A stretch of 64,000 nt of DNA, from assembly GCF_026004115.1 (NCBI RefSeq), contig NZ_BPIM01000001.1, forward strand, positions 1,964,501 through 2,028,500, given 5' to 3'. This document shows, piece by piece, positions 1-8,344 of the stretch (positions within the stretch are counted from its first letter, which is position 1; every line of letters begins with the position of its first letter). The notes under the pieces are model-generated. The model was not told where the DNA came from, searched no databases, and worked only from the letters and a program-made list of their open reading frames with translations. This stretch comes from Meiothermus sp. GTDB taxonomy: Bacteria; Deinococcota; Deinococci; Deinococcales; Thermaceae. The position numbers were made by a program, and so were the translations under genes.

Positions 1-523
1 TCGGGGCGGGGTCTACAACCCCGAAGGGCTGGATATAGCGGCCCTTGAGCGCCACTACGCCGAGCATGGCCACCTCGAGGGCTTCTCCGGCGGGCAGTAC
101 ATCACCAACCACGAGCTGCTCACCCTGAAAGTTGACTACCTGGTTCCGGCGGCGGTAGAAGGCGTCATCCACGAGGGCAACGCCAAGCAAATCGCCGCAC
201 AGGTGGTCCTGGAGGGGGCCAACGGGGCCATCACCCCCGAGGCCGAATACCTGCTCAAACTCCAGGGCGTCCAGATTGTCCCGGACATCCTGGCCAACGG
301 TGGCGGGCTGGTGCTGTCGTATCTGGAGTGGGTGCAAGACCTCTCCATGCTTTTCTTTGAAGAAGGCGAAGTGCAGCAAAAACTGCGTGAGTTCATTCAC
401 CAGAGCTTGCAGGCGGTGCTCGAGCGGGCCAAACCCTTGCAGGGCGACCTGCGGGCGGGGGCCTATGCGCTGGCTCTCGAGCGCATTAACGAGGCCAGCC
501 GCTTACGTGGGGTATACCCCTGA
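1..523 (+). CDS. gdhA: Glutamate dehydrogenase-like protein (GdhA type), C-terminal part
   Basis: The window opens inside this gene; frame 2 is open from base 2 and ends with TGA at 521-523, giving about 173 residues. The visible part is the C-terminal NAD(P)-binding half of the Glu/Leu/Phe dehydrogenase family: LVPAAVEG, EGANGAITPEA and VPDILANGGG correspond to [18 protein letters not shown] and [10 protein letters not shown] in the gene that follows. Thermus thermophilus has the same arrangement, where GdhA is a regulatory, catalytically poor partner of GdhB and the heteromer responds to leucine. By position and divergence I infer this is the GdhA-type subunit. The catalytic N-terminal lysines lie outside the window, so this cannot be tested here. 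Confidence 0.85.
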   Translation, partial: RGGVYNPEGLDIAALERHYAEHGHLEGFSGGQYITNHELLTLKVDYLVPAAVEGVIHEGNAKQIAAQVVLEGANGAITPEAEYLLKLQGVQIVPDILANGGGLVLSYLEWVQDLSMLFFEEGEVQQKLREFIHQSLQAVLERAKPLQGDLRAGAYALALERINEASRLRGVYP

Positions 524-537
524 ACAGAGGCCGCTTT

Positions 538-571
538 AGCAGTACATCACATACAGCAGTACATCATATAC
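538..571. repeat. Tandem 17-bp direct repeat between the two dehydrogenase genes
   Basis: AGCAGTACATCACATAC is followed directly by AGCAGTACATCATATAC, two units differing at one base. It starts 14 bp after the first gene ends and lies before the GGAGG of the next. It could be a protein-binding site or a slippage duplication; nothing in the sequence decides this. Confidence 0.75.
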
Positions 572-611
572 CAGCTATGAGCCATGAACCATCCGCTCCG
601 TGGAGGAACGC

Positions 612-1889
612 ATGAAATCCGAACCCCTTTCCTATCTTTGCAGCGATAACATCGGCCCCTGGGAAATCTATCTGGCCCAGGTTGACCGCGTCACCCCTTA
701 CCTGGGCAAACTGGCTTTCTGGGTCGAAGACCTCAAACGGCCCAAGCGCATCCTGATTGTGGATGTGCCGGTGCAAATGGACGATGGCTCGGTGGCCCAC
801 TTCGAGGGCTACCGGGTTCATCACAACACCTTCCGCGGCCCCGCCAAGGGGGGGATTCGCTACCACCAGGACGTGACCCTCTCCGAGGTGATGGCGCTAT
901 CGGCCTGGATGACCATCAAGAACGCCGCTGTGGGCCTGCCCTACGGGGGTGGCAAGGGGGGCATCCGGGTGGATCCCCGTAAGCTCAGCCCCGGCGAGAT
1001 CGAGCGCCTGACCCGGCGCTACACCTCCGAGATTGGCATCATCATCGGCCCGGACAAAGACATTCCGGCGCCCGACATGGGCACCGGGGCCCGCGAAATG
1101 GCCTGGATGATGGACACCTACTCCATGAACGTGGGGCGCACCGCACCGGGGGTGGTCACCGGCAAGCCCATCGCGGTGGGGGGTTCGCTGGGGCGACAGG
1201 ACGCCACGGGCCGCGGGGTATTCGTAACGGCGGCGGCGGCGGCGGAAAAAATTGGCCTGCCCGTAGAAGGCAGCCGGGTTGCGGTACAGGGCTTTGGCAA
1301 CGTGGGCAACGCAGCGGCCCGCATCTTCCACGACCACGGGGCCAAAATCGTGGCGGTCTCGGATGTGACTGGAGCGATTCGCAACGATGCCGGTATAGAC
1401 CCCTACGACCTCACCGCCCATGTCAAGCAGATGGGCGGCGTGAAGGGCTACCCCAAGGCCGAGCCCATTCCTGCCGCCGAGGTACTGACTACCCCCTGCG
1501 AGTTCCTGGTTCCGGCTGCCCTGGAAAAACAAATAACCGAAGCCAACGCCTGGAAGGTGCAGTGCAAAATCATCGCCGAAGGGGCCAACGGCCCTACCAC
1601 CCCTGCTGCCGACGACATCCTGAGTGAGCGGGGGATTCTGGTCATCCCCGATGTGATTGCCAACGCAGGCGGCGTCACGGTGAGCTACTTTGAATGGGTG
1701 CAAGACTTCAACAGCTTTTTCTGGACCGAAGATGAAATTAATGCCAAGCTCGAGCGCCTCATGCGCCAGTCATTTGAGGCGGTCTGGCAGGTGGCCCAGG
1801 ACAAAAAAGTCTCGCTGCGCACGGCGGCTTACATTGTGGCAGCTACGCGGGTACTGGAAGCAAGGTCTTTACTGGGGTTGTACCCGTAG
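612..1889 (+). CDS. gdhB: Glutamate dehydrogenase, catalytic subunit type (GdhB)
   Basis: Oxidative deamination of glutamate to 2-oxoglutarate and ammonium, or the reverse, in the cytoplasm. The 425-residue protein has the usual length for a hexameric bacterial enzyme. The substrate lysines sit in GPAKGGIRY (K79) and PYGGGKGG (K115), the catalytic Asp in PAPDMGTG (D155), and the dinucleotide fold in VQGFGNVG. An upstream GTG at 600 is in frame, but GGAGG at 602-606 lies 5 nt before ATG 612, which fixes the start. It follows the GdhA-like gene by about 90 bp in the same direction, probably in one transcript, as in Thermus where the two products form a hetero-oligomer. Confidence 0.95.
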   Translation: MKSEPLSYLCSDNIGPWEIYLAQVDRVTPYLGKLAFWVEDLKRPKRILIVDVPVQMDDGSVAHFEGYRVHHNTFRGPAKGGIRYHQDVTLSEVMALSAWMTIKNAAVGLPYGGGKGGIRVDPRKLSPGEIERLTRRYTSEIGIIIGPDKDIPAPDMGTGAREMAWMMDTYSMNVGRTAPGVVTGKPIAVGGSLGRQDATGRGVFVTAAAAAEKIGLPVEGSRVAVQGFGNVGNAAARIFHDHGAKIVAVSDVTGAIRNDAGIDPYDLTAHVKQMGGVKGYPKAEPIPAAEVLTTPCEFLVPAALEKQITEANAWKVQCKIIAEGANGPTTPAADDILSERGILVIPDVIANAGGVTVSYFEWVQDFNSFFWTEDEINAKLERLMRQSFEAVWQVAQDKKVSLRTAAYIVAATRVLEARSLLGLYP

Positions 1890-2007
1890 CTAGGGGTCTT
1901 TGGTCTCCAACCCCAATGGGTATCTGTACATCAACGGATTTGAGCTTCTCCGGGGTGGTTGATCAAATCCACCCCGACCTATCCGCTCAAAACGCGGTAG
2001 AGTAGCT

Positions 2008-3102
2008 ATGATGCGCGTTTTGGGCCTGATGTCCGGCACTTCGGTAGACGCGGTGGACTTGTTGCTAGCTGAGTTAGACGGGCGGCCTCCAAAGCTCCGC
2101 TGGCACGTGCTCGAGCACAAAGAGGTTCGCTTTCCGCACGACCTGCGGGCCCAGATTATCCGTACCCTGAAGTCGCAGGCCGTTACCCGCGAGGTGGCCC
2201 TGCTGCATCATGCCCTGGGGCGTTTTTATGCCGAAGCAGCGGCCCCTTTCAAAGGCCGGGTAGATCTGGTGGCTTCCCACGGACAGACCGTCTGGCACGA
2301 ACCTCCCCAGGCCACCTTGCAGATGGGCGAGCCGGCTTATCTGGCCGAGGCCCTGGAAGTGCCGGTGGTGTCGGATTTTCGGCCTTCGGACATGGCCCTG
2401 GGCGGGGAGGCTGCGCCCTTTGTGCCCTACCCCGACCTGCTGCTCTATGGAGAAAAGGGGATCAGCCGGGCCATACACAACATTGGGGGCATCTCCAACC
2501 TGACCTACTTGCCCACCGACCTGAACCCCGAGAAGGTGCTGGCCTTCGATACCGGCCCCGGCAATGCCCTGCTCGACGAGGCCGCAGGCCGACTGGGTCT
2601 GCAACAGGATACCGGGGGAACAATTGCCGCTTCGGGCAAGGCTGACCCGGTGCTGGTTGAGCGCTGGCTTACCCACCCCTACTTTGGTCGTAAGCCCCCC
2701 AAATCTACAGGCCGTGAAGTCTGGAATCTGGAGACTTTAGATGAAGATGCGGCACTTCCCCCCGCCAACCTGCTGGCCACCCTGACCGAGTTCACGGCTC
2801 GCTCAATCGCGATGGCCTACCAGAATTTTGTGCTCCCACACGGGCTAGATGAAATCTGGGTAGCTGGTGGGGGGGCCTACAACGCCACCCTGATGCGACA
2901 CCTCCGGACGCTGCTGCCGGTTCCGGTATATACCTTTGAAGAAAAAGGCCTTGACTCCAAACACCGTGAGGCGCTTTGTTTTGCGGTACTGGGATACCTT
3001 CGCTACCTGGAGCTACCCAACATTCTCAAGCAGACCACAGGTGCCCAGAGGGATGCCATCGCCGGAAAAATCACGCTGCCATCCACACACCGGAGCCAAT
3101 AG
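2008..3102 (+). CDS. anmK: Anhydro-N-acetylmuramic acid kinase
   Basis: AnmK phosphorylates 1,6-anhydro-MurNAc to MurNAc-6-phosphate during recycling of cell wall fragments. The N-terminus carries the family signature GLMSGTSVDAVD, followed by VASHGQTVWHEP, the phosphate-binding FDTGPGNALLDE and, near the end, VAGGGAYN. At 364 residues it has the normal length. Two ATGs lie in tandem at 2008 and 2011; TAGAGT at 1998-2003 is a possible -10 box, which would make a transcript starting near the second ATG leaderless. No Shine-Dalgarno is evident. A hairpin CGGGGTGG/CCACCCCG lies at 1951-1976 before the gene, without a T-run. Confidence 0.95.
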   Translation: MMRVLGLMSGTSVDAVDLLLAELDGRPPKLRWHVLEHKEVRFPHDLRAQIIRTLKSQAVTREVALLHHALGRFYAEAAAPFKGRVDLVASHGQTVWHEPPQATLQMGEPAYLAEALEVPVVSDFRPSDMALGGEAAPFVPYPDLLLYGEKGISRAIHNIGGISNLTYLPTDLNPEKVLAFDTGPGNALLDEAAGRLGLQQDTGGTIAASGKADPVLVERWLTHPYFGRKPPKSTGREVWNLETLDEDAALPPANLLATLTEFTARSIAMAYQNFVLPHGLDEIWVAGGGAYNATLMRHLRTLLPVPVYTFEEKGLDSKHREALCFAVLGYLRYLELPNILKQTTGAQRDAIAGKITLPSTHRSQ

Positions 3103-3183
3103 AACAGCCTGAAAAAGGCACGTCCAACGCCACCTAGTCCTGGCCTCTTCTAAAACAGTGAACTGGGCGTTCTTGCAAAAAAC

Positions 3184-3260
3184 TGGTGGGCCGTGCAGGA
3201 CTTGAACCCGCGACCTGGCGATTATGAGTCGCTTGCTCTGACCAACTGAGCTAACGGCCC
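3184..3260 (-). tRNA. tRNA with CAU anticodon, probably tRNA-Ile2 (lysidine type)
   Basis: The reverse strand folds into a 77-nt tRNA with encoded CCA. Acceptor GGGCCGT pairs with ACGGCCC, the D stem is GCTC/GAGC, the anticodon loop is CTCATAA and the T arm is GCGGG-TTCAAGT-CCTGC. A CAU anticodon can mean initiator Met, elongator Met or Ile2. The anticodon arm GCGACTCATAATCGC and the C4-G69 and C5-G68 pairs resemble tRNA-Ile2, the substrate of TilS, more than elongator Met. An A27-C43 mismatch is present. A run of six T follows the CCA end. Confidence 0.9.
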
Positions 3261-3273
3261 CCAAGCAGGGTTT

Positions 3274-3302
3274 AGTTTAGCGGGTTTGCCGGTTTTGCTC
3301 AA
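3274..3302 (-). promoter_or_regulatory. Promoter of the tRNA gene
   Basis: Reverse strand TTGAGC (3302-3297), a 17-bp spacer and TAAACT (3279-3274) lie just before the tRNA. The -35 box overlaps the last codons of the membrane protein gene upstream. Confidence 0.7.
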
Positions 3303-3799
3303 CGCGGGGGATGCCTGTCCTGGCCAGTGAGCTGGTCTTCGAGTTCGCCGATGTAGGCCGCCAGGGTGTTGCCGGCTTTCTCGATATCCTCGCGCAACTC
3401 GTGTTCTACCCGGTCAATGCGCTCGACGAGTGCTTCAAGTTTGGCCTCGAGCCCTGCTGGGCTCTGGGCTTTGATGGCCTCGAGTTCCCCTTCGAGCCAT
3501 TTCTTGAGTTCGGAGAAGCGGCTGGCCTCGGCCTCATCGGCCAGCTTGCGAGCAGAAAGCAGCTCGCGGGCGTATTTCTTGACCTCGAGCAAAGCGGCGG
3601 TCTCGAGCCCCACCGTGTACAAGAAATACACCACGACCAGCACCGCCATGATGGAAAGCATCACGATGCCAAAAGGTGCGGTTATCTGGGTAAAAATCAG
3701 CGAGAGCGTTTTTTCCTCGCTAAATACCGCCCAGTTGCGCCAGGCGAAAACCGCCATCAGGATGATCAGAACCAACAGAAAAACATTGCGCCCCCGCAT
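3299..3799 (-). CDS. Two-TM membrane protein with C-terminal coiled coil (LapA-like architecture)
   Basis: This 166-residue protein has two hydrophobic segments, about residues 5-22 and 40-65, followed by a charged, heptad-rich region (about 70-160, many E, K, L and A) that should form a coiled coil, and a short polar tail. This is the layout of the LapA/DUF1049 family, in which two helices anchor a cytoplasmic coiled coil, but I see no motif that proves membership. It probably sits in the cytoplasmic membrane. It reads towards the tRNA, whose promoter overlaps its end. Confidence 0.7.
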   Translation of the reverse strand: MRGRNVFLLVLIILMAVFAWRNWAVFSEEKTLSLIFTQITAPFGIVMLSIMAVLVVVYFLYTVGLETAALLEVKKYARELLSARKLADEAEASRFSELKKWLEGELEAIKAQSPAGLEAKLEALVERIDRVEHELREDIEKAGNTLAAYIGELEDQLTGQDRHPPR

Positions 3800-4208
3800 C
3801 TCTAGCCTCGTATGGGATTATATCCTTTCCTACAAAGTAAACCTGAGCCGTAACGGTGCTTTAGGGCATATCCAGTAGGGGTTTTGCCCGTTGAGAACAG
3901 CAAAAAATGCACTCCTTACGGCGCGGTTTGATGGGAGCTGGTAGCCAGCGCACACAAGGCTATATTTTGTCTTTGCTCACTCTTTTTCGGTCTGGTATGT
4001 TGCAATCAGATTGAGCGGGTGGCCATATGAGGATTACGGCTCGTGCCGCGCCATGGGGTATCTTCGCAGCAAGGAAATCCCTAGGTGGTCTGGTTACCAA
4101 GAATTCAGTATGCACTTTAGTGCCCCCCAATGGATCGCACATCGCAATTATGGGCAATCAACCTGCTTCAAAACGTGCCGCAAAACAAGTTACCCGTGCA
4201 CTAAGAGC
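3800..4208. other. Intergenic region with no convincing gene; contains a family 3 repeat
   Basis: Short open frames here (for example 4011-4256 and 3960-4157) have no recognisable product and overlap the repeat at 4085-4206. No RNA gene or strong terminator was found. Confidence 0.5.
4085..4206 (-). repeat. Family 3 dispersed repeat, copy A (~120 bp)
   Basis: On the reverse strand this begins TGCACGGGTAACTTG and ends near CCAGACCACC. It matches 42173-42290 over its whole length (roughly three quarters identical by eye) and 30953-31018 over its first half, where the 31 bases at 4176-4206 and 30990-31020 differ at only one position. It ends 3 bp before the stop codon of the ABC ATPase gene. 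Confidence 0.75.
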
Positions 4209-4952
4209 CTAGACCAGCACGGACTCGGGTTGGTTGGCATCCTCGGTGAGCCGTAGGAAGAACTCCTCGAGGTCGGCAGAGCCGTGTTGATGCAAAAGTT
4301 CTTTAGGGGAGCCCAAGGCCAGCAGACGGCCCCGGTGCACCAGGGCTACCCGGTCGGCAACCTGCTCGGCGAGGTGGAGCTGGTGGGTGGCGTACAGCAC
4401 CGCCCGCCCGTCCTTGGAATAGGCGTGGAGCAGGTCTTTGACCAGCCGGGTGGCGTGGGGGTCGAGCCCCACCATCGGCTCGTCCAGAATGAGCGCCTGC
4501 GGCGCGTGCAGCAGGCTCAGGGCCAGCGAGAGCTTTTGCCGCATACCGTGTGAATAGGTTTCAATCAGCGAGGAAGCAAAACGATCCAGGCGAAACTGCA
4601 CCAGTAGCTCCTCGATGCGGGCCTCGGCCTGGGCTTTGGGGAGACGGTATACCCCGGCAGCAAAGCGCAAGAGCTCGAGGCCCGACAGCTTGCCGTACAG
4701 GTAGGGCCGGTCGGGCACGTAGCCAAACTGGGCTTTGGCCCGTACCGGGTCTTTCCAGACATCTACCCCGTTCACCAGCGCCCGGCCCCGGCTGGGCCGC
4801 AGCAACCCCACCAGCGCCTTGATGGTCGTACTTTTGCCGGCCCCGTTGGGCCCCAAAAGGGCCAGGGTTTCGCCGGGACGCACCTCGAGATTCAGGCCAT
4901 CCAGCGCCACAAACGGGCCGTACCGCTTGCTGAGGTCTTCGAGCAGGATCAT
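4209..4952 (-). CDS. ABC transporter ATP-binding protein without an adjacent permease
   Basis: A complete single-domain ABC ATPase of the CcmA/NatA type: Walker [11 protein letters not shown]-loop in FGYVPDRPYLY, signature YSHGMRQKLSLA, Walker B ALILDEP, and a switch His in ATHQ. The open frame reaches a GTG at 4958, but AAGGG lies at a better distance from ATG 4952 (MILLEDLSKRYG), which I prefer; this gives 248 residues. Such ATPases normally pair with an export permease encoded next door. Here the neighbours are a non-coding stretch and ctpA, so the partner must be elsewhere. Substrate unknown. Confidence 0.9.
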   Translation of the reverse strand: MILLEDLSKRYGPFVALDGLNLEVRPGETLALLGPNGAGKSTTIKALVGLLRPSRGRALVNGVDVWKDPVRAKAQFGYVPDRPYLYGKLSGLELLRFAAGVYRLPKAQAEARIEELLVQFRLDRFASSLIETYSHGMRQKLSLALSLLHAPQALILDEPMVGLDPHATRLVKDLLHAYSKDGRAVLYATHQLHLAEQVADRVALVHRGRLLALGSPKELLHQHGSADLEEFFLRLTEDANQPESVLV

Positions 4953-5033
4953 CGCCACCCTTAAAGCCTAAGGCCGAAGGCCCAAAGCAATGGTGCAAAA
5001 CCTGCTCTATAGCCCCGGCCTATGAAGAAAAAC

Positions 5034-6350
5034 CTACCTGAGCTCTTCCAGCGCCCGGCGCAGGATGGCATCCTTATTCAGGTCTACCTCGGCCTGGCCG
5101 CGCTCGGCGGGTAGGTTCACGGCAGGGCGGGGCTGGCTAAAGCTGAACTTGCCCTTGTCGTCGGCCCTGGTCGTAAAGGTCTGGCCGCCAATGCTGATGG
5201 TCACGTTTTCGCCCGGCTTGGCTCCGGTGCCCTCGAAAGCCACCGGTACCTCAAAGCGGGTGTCTTTGACCTCGATATCGGGCTTGATGCCCTGCTTGTT
5301 GATGCCCCGCCGTTTGGGGGTGAGCCACTCGAAGGTCACCAGGGTCAGGTCGCCGCCGTTGGCCAGGTCAATTACGTTCTGTCCCACGCCCTTGCCAAAG
5401 GAGGTTTCACCGATCACCTTGGCCCGCCCGGTGTCCTGCATGGCCCCTGCTACGATCTCCGAGGCCGAGGCCGAGTTGCCGTTGATGAGCACCACCATCG
5501 GGCCGCTCCAGGCGACCTGTCCGTTGGCCTCGCAGTAGAGCCGGGTTTCGCTACGGGTACGGGTATACACGATGGGGCCTTCGCGGATGAAAGCCCGCGC
5601 GACCTGGCAGCCCTGATCCAGCAGGCCGCCCCCGTTGTCGCGCAGGTCGAAGACCAGCTTTTGTACCCCCCGCTGCTTCATCTCGTTCAGGGCGGCATTC
5701 AGTTGCTCAATCACCCGCACATTGCCGAAGGTTTCCAGGGCCACATAGCCCACGTTTCCGGGCAGTATGGTCTTGGAAACCGAGATGATTTCCACCCGTT
5801 GCCGGATCATCTCGAAGCGCAAAACCGCGTTGGTACCATCGCGGCGCACACCTACGGTAACCTTGGTGTTTTGCGGACCGCGAATCTTGGCGACGATTTC
5901 GTTGAGGTCAAGCTTGGTCATGTCCTCGCCGTTGACCTCGATGATGACATCGCCGGCGCGAATTCCGGCATTGAAGGCGGGCAGACCACGAATCACGCCC
6001 TGAACCCGTGCGCCGCCGCCGTTTTCGTTGGGGGCCAGGGTGGCCCCAATGCCAAAGAACTCGCCCTGCACATCCTGGTTGCGCAGGCTGGCCCGCTGGG
6101 GCGGGGAGTAGCTGGTAAACTCGTCGTCCAGGGCCCCGAGCATACCCCGAATACCGCCCTCCAGCACCCGGTTGAGCTTGTCGGCCTCGAGGCGGCTCAA
6201 ATACTGATTTTGGATTAGTTGATAGGTTTGTATCAGGGCTTGTCCGTTGGGGTTGCGGTTGAAGGCTTCGACAGCTCCCCCCGACAGTTGGGCATAGACC
6301 AGGGCAGCCAGAATGCCACCCGCTGCGATTAACCAGGCTCTGCGCTTCAT
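5034..6350 (-). CDS. ctpA: Carboxyl-terminal processing protease (S41 family)
   Basis: A secreted or membrane-anchored serine protease that trims C-termini of envelope proteins. Residues 5-25 are a signal anchor, a PDZ domain lies at about 97-165 (GIGATLAP to KIRGP), and the S41 domain carries the Ser-Lys dyad S295 (in NSASASE) and K320 (in SFGKG), 25 residues apart as in the family. The open frame extends to GTG 6362, but AGGTGA before ATG 6350 supports MKRRAWL as the start. It is divergent from ftsE, and the two share a 185-bp control region. In many bacteria ctpA follows ftsEX and envC, so the neighbourhood is a rearranged version. Confidence 0.94.
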   Translation of the reverse strand: MKRRAWLIAAGGILAALVYAQLSGGAVEAFNRNPNGQALIQTYQLIQNQYLSRLEADKLNRVLEGGIRGMLGALDDEFTSYSPPQRASLRNQDVQGEFFGIGATLAPNENGGGARVQGVIRGLPAFNAGIRAGDVIIEVNGEDMTKLDLNEIVAKIRGPQNTKVTVGVRRDGTNAVLRFEMIRQRVEIISVSKTILPGNVGYVALETFGNVRVIEQLNAALNEMKQRGVQKLVFDLRDNGGGLLDQGCQVARAFIREGPIVYTRTRSETRLYCEANGQVAWSGPMVVLINGNSASASEIVAGAMQDTGRAKVIGETSFGKGVGQNVIDLANGGDLTLVTFEWLTPKRRGINKQGIKPDIEVKDTRFEVPVAFEGTGAKPGENVTISIGGQTFTTRADDKGKFSFSQPRPAVNLPAERGQAEVDLNKDAILRRALEELR

Positions 6351-6521
6351 GGTTTCGTTCACCTAACTCAACAGTGTAGCGGCAATGGATGAGAGCGAAG
6401 TGTTCATTAAAGGACAAAGCCGAAGGCCGAAAGCCAAAAGCACCTGGGCTTCAGCCATGTGACATTTGTGGGGCCCAAAATCCTGTGAACTTGTACTGGC
6501 CTGTAAGGTGGCGCTTTGTTG

Positions 6522-6527
6522 TACCCT
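6522..6527 (+). promoter_or_regulatory. Candidate -10 box of a leaderless ftsE transcript
   Basis: TACCCT ends 8 nt before ATG 6536 and no Shine-Dalgarno is visible. No clear -35 box was found at the usual distance. Confidence 0.4.
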
Positions 6528-6535
6528 GAGTACCG

Positions 6536-7222
6536 ATGATTCACTTCCACCGGGTGACGCTCGAGTACCCCCGCACCCAGACCAAAGCGCTGTTTGACCT
6601 GAACCTGGAAGTCAAAAAAGGCGAGTTTGTGTTTCTGGTAGGGCATTCAGGTGCGGGCAAGTCCAGCCTGCTCAACCTGATTCTGAAGCGCCTCGAGCCC
6701 AGCTCCGGGGCGGTGTACTTTGCCGGAGAAAACCTCAAGGCCCTGCGCGGCGACCGCATTGCCCTGCACCGCCGCCGGATCGGGGTGGTGTTTCAGGATC
6801 ACCGCCTCCTGAAGGAAATGACCGTGGAGGAGAACCTGCTGTTCACCCTGCGGGTGCTGGGGGTGCCCAAAACCGAGTGGGACACCCGCGCCACCCGCGT
6901 GCTGCGCCAGGTGGGGATTGTTCACAAGAAGCGGGCCTACCCCGAAGAACTCTCGGTGGGGGAGGCCCAGCGGGTGGCCATTGCCCGGGCGCTGGTGGGT
7001 GATCCCCAGGTCTTGCTGGCCGATGAACCAACCGGCAACCTCGACCCGGCCAATGCCCTGGCGGTGCTGGAAATTTTCAAATCGGTGCACGCCCGGGGGG
7101 CCACCGTGCTGATGGCTACCCATTCTCGCGACCTGGTGGAAGCCTATCCCCAGCGGGTGGTGGTGCTCAAGGCCGGGCAGTTGGTGCGCGACGAGCGGGA
7201 GGGCAGGTATAGCCTGGTGTAG
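6536..7222 (+). CDS. ftsE: Cell division ATP-binding protein FtsE
   Basis: FtsE is the cytoplasmic ATPase of FtsEX, which links the division ring to peptidoglycan hydrolases. The 228-residue protein has Walker A GHSGAGKSS, Q-loop FQDHRLL (FQDH/F is typical of FtsE), signature LSVGEAQRVAIARAL, Walker B VLLADEPTGNLDP and switch ATHS. The related LolD and MacB ATPases share much of this, so FtsE is the best but not the only reading. The striking point is that no ftsX follows: the next 189 bp are non-coding and then hpf begins. Confidence 0.85.
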   Translation: MIHFHRVTLEYPRTQTKALFDLNLEVKKGEFVFLVGHSGAGKSSLLNLILKRLEPSSGAVYFAGENLKALRGDRIALHRRRIGVVFQDHRLLKEMTVEENLLFTLRVLGVPKTEWDTRATRVLRQVGIVHKKRAYPEELSVGEAQRVAIARALVGDPQVLLADEPTGNLDPANALAVLEIFKSVHARGATVLMATHSRDLVEAYPQRVVVLKAGQLVRDEREGRYSLV

Positions 7223-7411
7223 AAGGGACTGGCGTTGGACATATATCCCTCATGGGGTGGTGATAGTATAAAGGCACCAGGCTAGAGGGGCATTTTGAAA
7301 GCCCAGACCACAGTTTCGGGACTCCCAGGCCCAGCGGAGGTATCCGAGTAGCCTTCGCTCCCCCGAAACCCCGCCTGGAAACCCAACTCGGGCAGCGATT
7401 GGAGGGCGAGA

Positions 7412-7963
7412 ATGAACGTCTACAAGCTGGTGGGTCGTCAAATCGAGATTACCGAGGCCCTCAAGAACTACCTGGACAAAAAAATGGCCCGGCTGGATCG
7501 TCACTTCGAAGACAATGCCGAAGCTCGAGTGGTGCTCTCGCTGGCCCAGGGGCCGCGGGTCGAGCGCAAGGCCAAGGCCGAGATTCAGGTCAATGTGCCG
7601 GGGGGGATGGTGCGGGTAGAGGAGTCCGACCCCGACATGTATGCGGCCATAGACCGCTCGATTGACCGCCTCGAGTACCAGCTCAAGCGCTACAAGGAAC
7701 GTCACTTCCAGCGGACACGCCAGCCGCTTCCTGAGCCCGTCATGATGGGAGCAGGACAGGCTGAGCTCGAGGAAGAAGCCACACCGCGCATTGTTCGTAC
7801 CAAGCGCTTCAACATGAAACCCATGACCCCCGAGGATGCCGCCTTTGAGATGGAGGCCCTGGGCCACGATTTCTTCGTGTTCCGCAACTCCGAGACCGAG
7901 CAGATTAACGTGATTTACCGCCGTCGCGACGGCAATTATGGTCTTATTGAACCTACCGCATAA
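7412..7963 (+). CDS. hpf: Long-form ribosome hibernation promoting factor
   Basis: It binds the 30S decoding region in slow growth and joins 70S ribosomes into 100S dimers. The N-terminal YfiA/RaiA domain spans about 1-100 (ITEALKNYLDKKMARL, DMYAAIDRSIDRLEYQLKRYK). A charged linker follows, and the C-terminal dimerisation domain spans about 125-180 (IVRTKRFNMKPMTPEDAAFEME, GHDFFVFRN, VIYRRRDGNYGLIEP). The length of 183 is normal for the long form. GGAGGGCGAG precedes the ATG. A hairpin terminator follows at once, so it is monocistronic or the end of its operon. Confidence 0.96.
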   Translation: MNVYKLVGRQIEITEALKNYLDKKMARLDRHFEDNAEARVVLSLAQGPRVERKAKAEIQVNVPGGMVRVEESDPDMYAAIDRSIDRLEYQLKRYKERHFQRTRQPLPEPVMMGAGQAELEEEATPRIVRTKRFNMKPMTPEDAAFEMEALGHDFFVFRNSETEQINVIYRRRDGNYGLIEPTA

Positions 7964-7985
7964 AAAAATAGAGTCGAAGCTTCAT

Positions 7986-8016
7986 AAAGATGCTGCTGTA
8001 ACGGGCGGCATCTTTT
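7986..8016 (+). terminator. Rho-independent terminator of hpf
   Basis: AAAGATGC pairs with GCATCTTT, and the stem can extend 3 bp through TGC/GCG around an 8-nt loop. TTTT follows. Confidence 0.65.
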
Positions 8017-8043
8017 GGTTGGTGCAAGGTCACCAGCCCACAA

Positions 8044-8344
8044 TACCGGATTCACAAAGACCGCGTACAAAACCAAACGCCAGAGCAGGGTCGGTGCGTA
8101 AACCCCCTGCAAACCTTAGCTTAGTGCGCTCTAGATAGCCAGTGTTGCAAAATAATGCTCGTAGACAAGCGACCAGGCCGGGTATTAGGCCCCCACCTAG
8201 CCTCCCCCGTTGGGGGAGGAAGGAGAGGTTTTACTTTATGCACCGGCCCTGAGACCCCCAGAGGCTATCTTTTTGAATCCTAGAGTACTCCTTTCAGTCG
8301 GGTTAGTTCGTCACTGTTTAGTGACGAACTAACCGAATCTGGTA
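8044..8344 (+). repeat. Family 1 MITE-like element, copy 1, interrupted by a family 2 element
   Basis: The left end TACCGGATTC starts at 8044 and the right end GAATCTGGTA stops at 8344, directly against the TTA that is the glycosyltransferase stop codon. Removing 8086-8251 leaves an element that aligns with the copies at 17899, 20726 and 40440: the interruption falls in the loop of the first hairpin, between AAACCAAA and GACCCCCAGAGG. The second hairpin, GGTTAGTTCGTCACTG/CAGTGACGAACTAACC type, is intact. The flanking triplets are CAA and TTA, so no clean duplication survives. Confidence 0.8.
8086..8251 (+). repeat. Family 2 MITE-like element, copy 1 (166 bp)
   Basis: Imperfect terminal inverted repeats: CAGGGTCGGTGCGTAAA at the left and TTTATGCACCGGCCCTG at the right (16 of 17 positions pair apart from wobble differences). 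An internal hairpin CCTCCCCC-GTT-GGGGGAGG lies at 8201-8219. The same sequence recurs at 26623-26787. It is flanked by AG on both sides and sits inside a family 1 element. Confidence 0.8.

Noticed and set aside
897-1703. Long antisense open frame across gdhB
   Set aside because: It is a shadow frame of a high-GC gene with normal codon use on the other strand; no protein-like motifs.
1951-1976. Hairpin after gdhB as a terminator
   Set aside because: The stem is good, but no T-run follows on either strand.
7235-7272. TTGGAC and TATAAA as an hpf promoter
   Set aside because: The spacing is 26 bp, too long for a normal promoter; the region probably contains one but I cannot place it.
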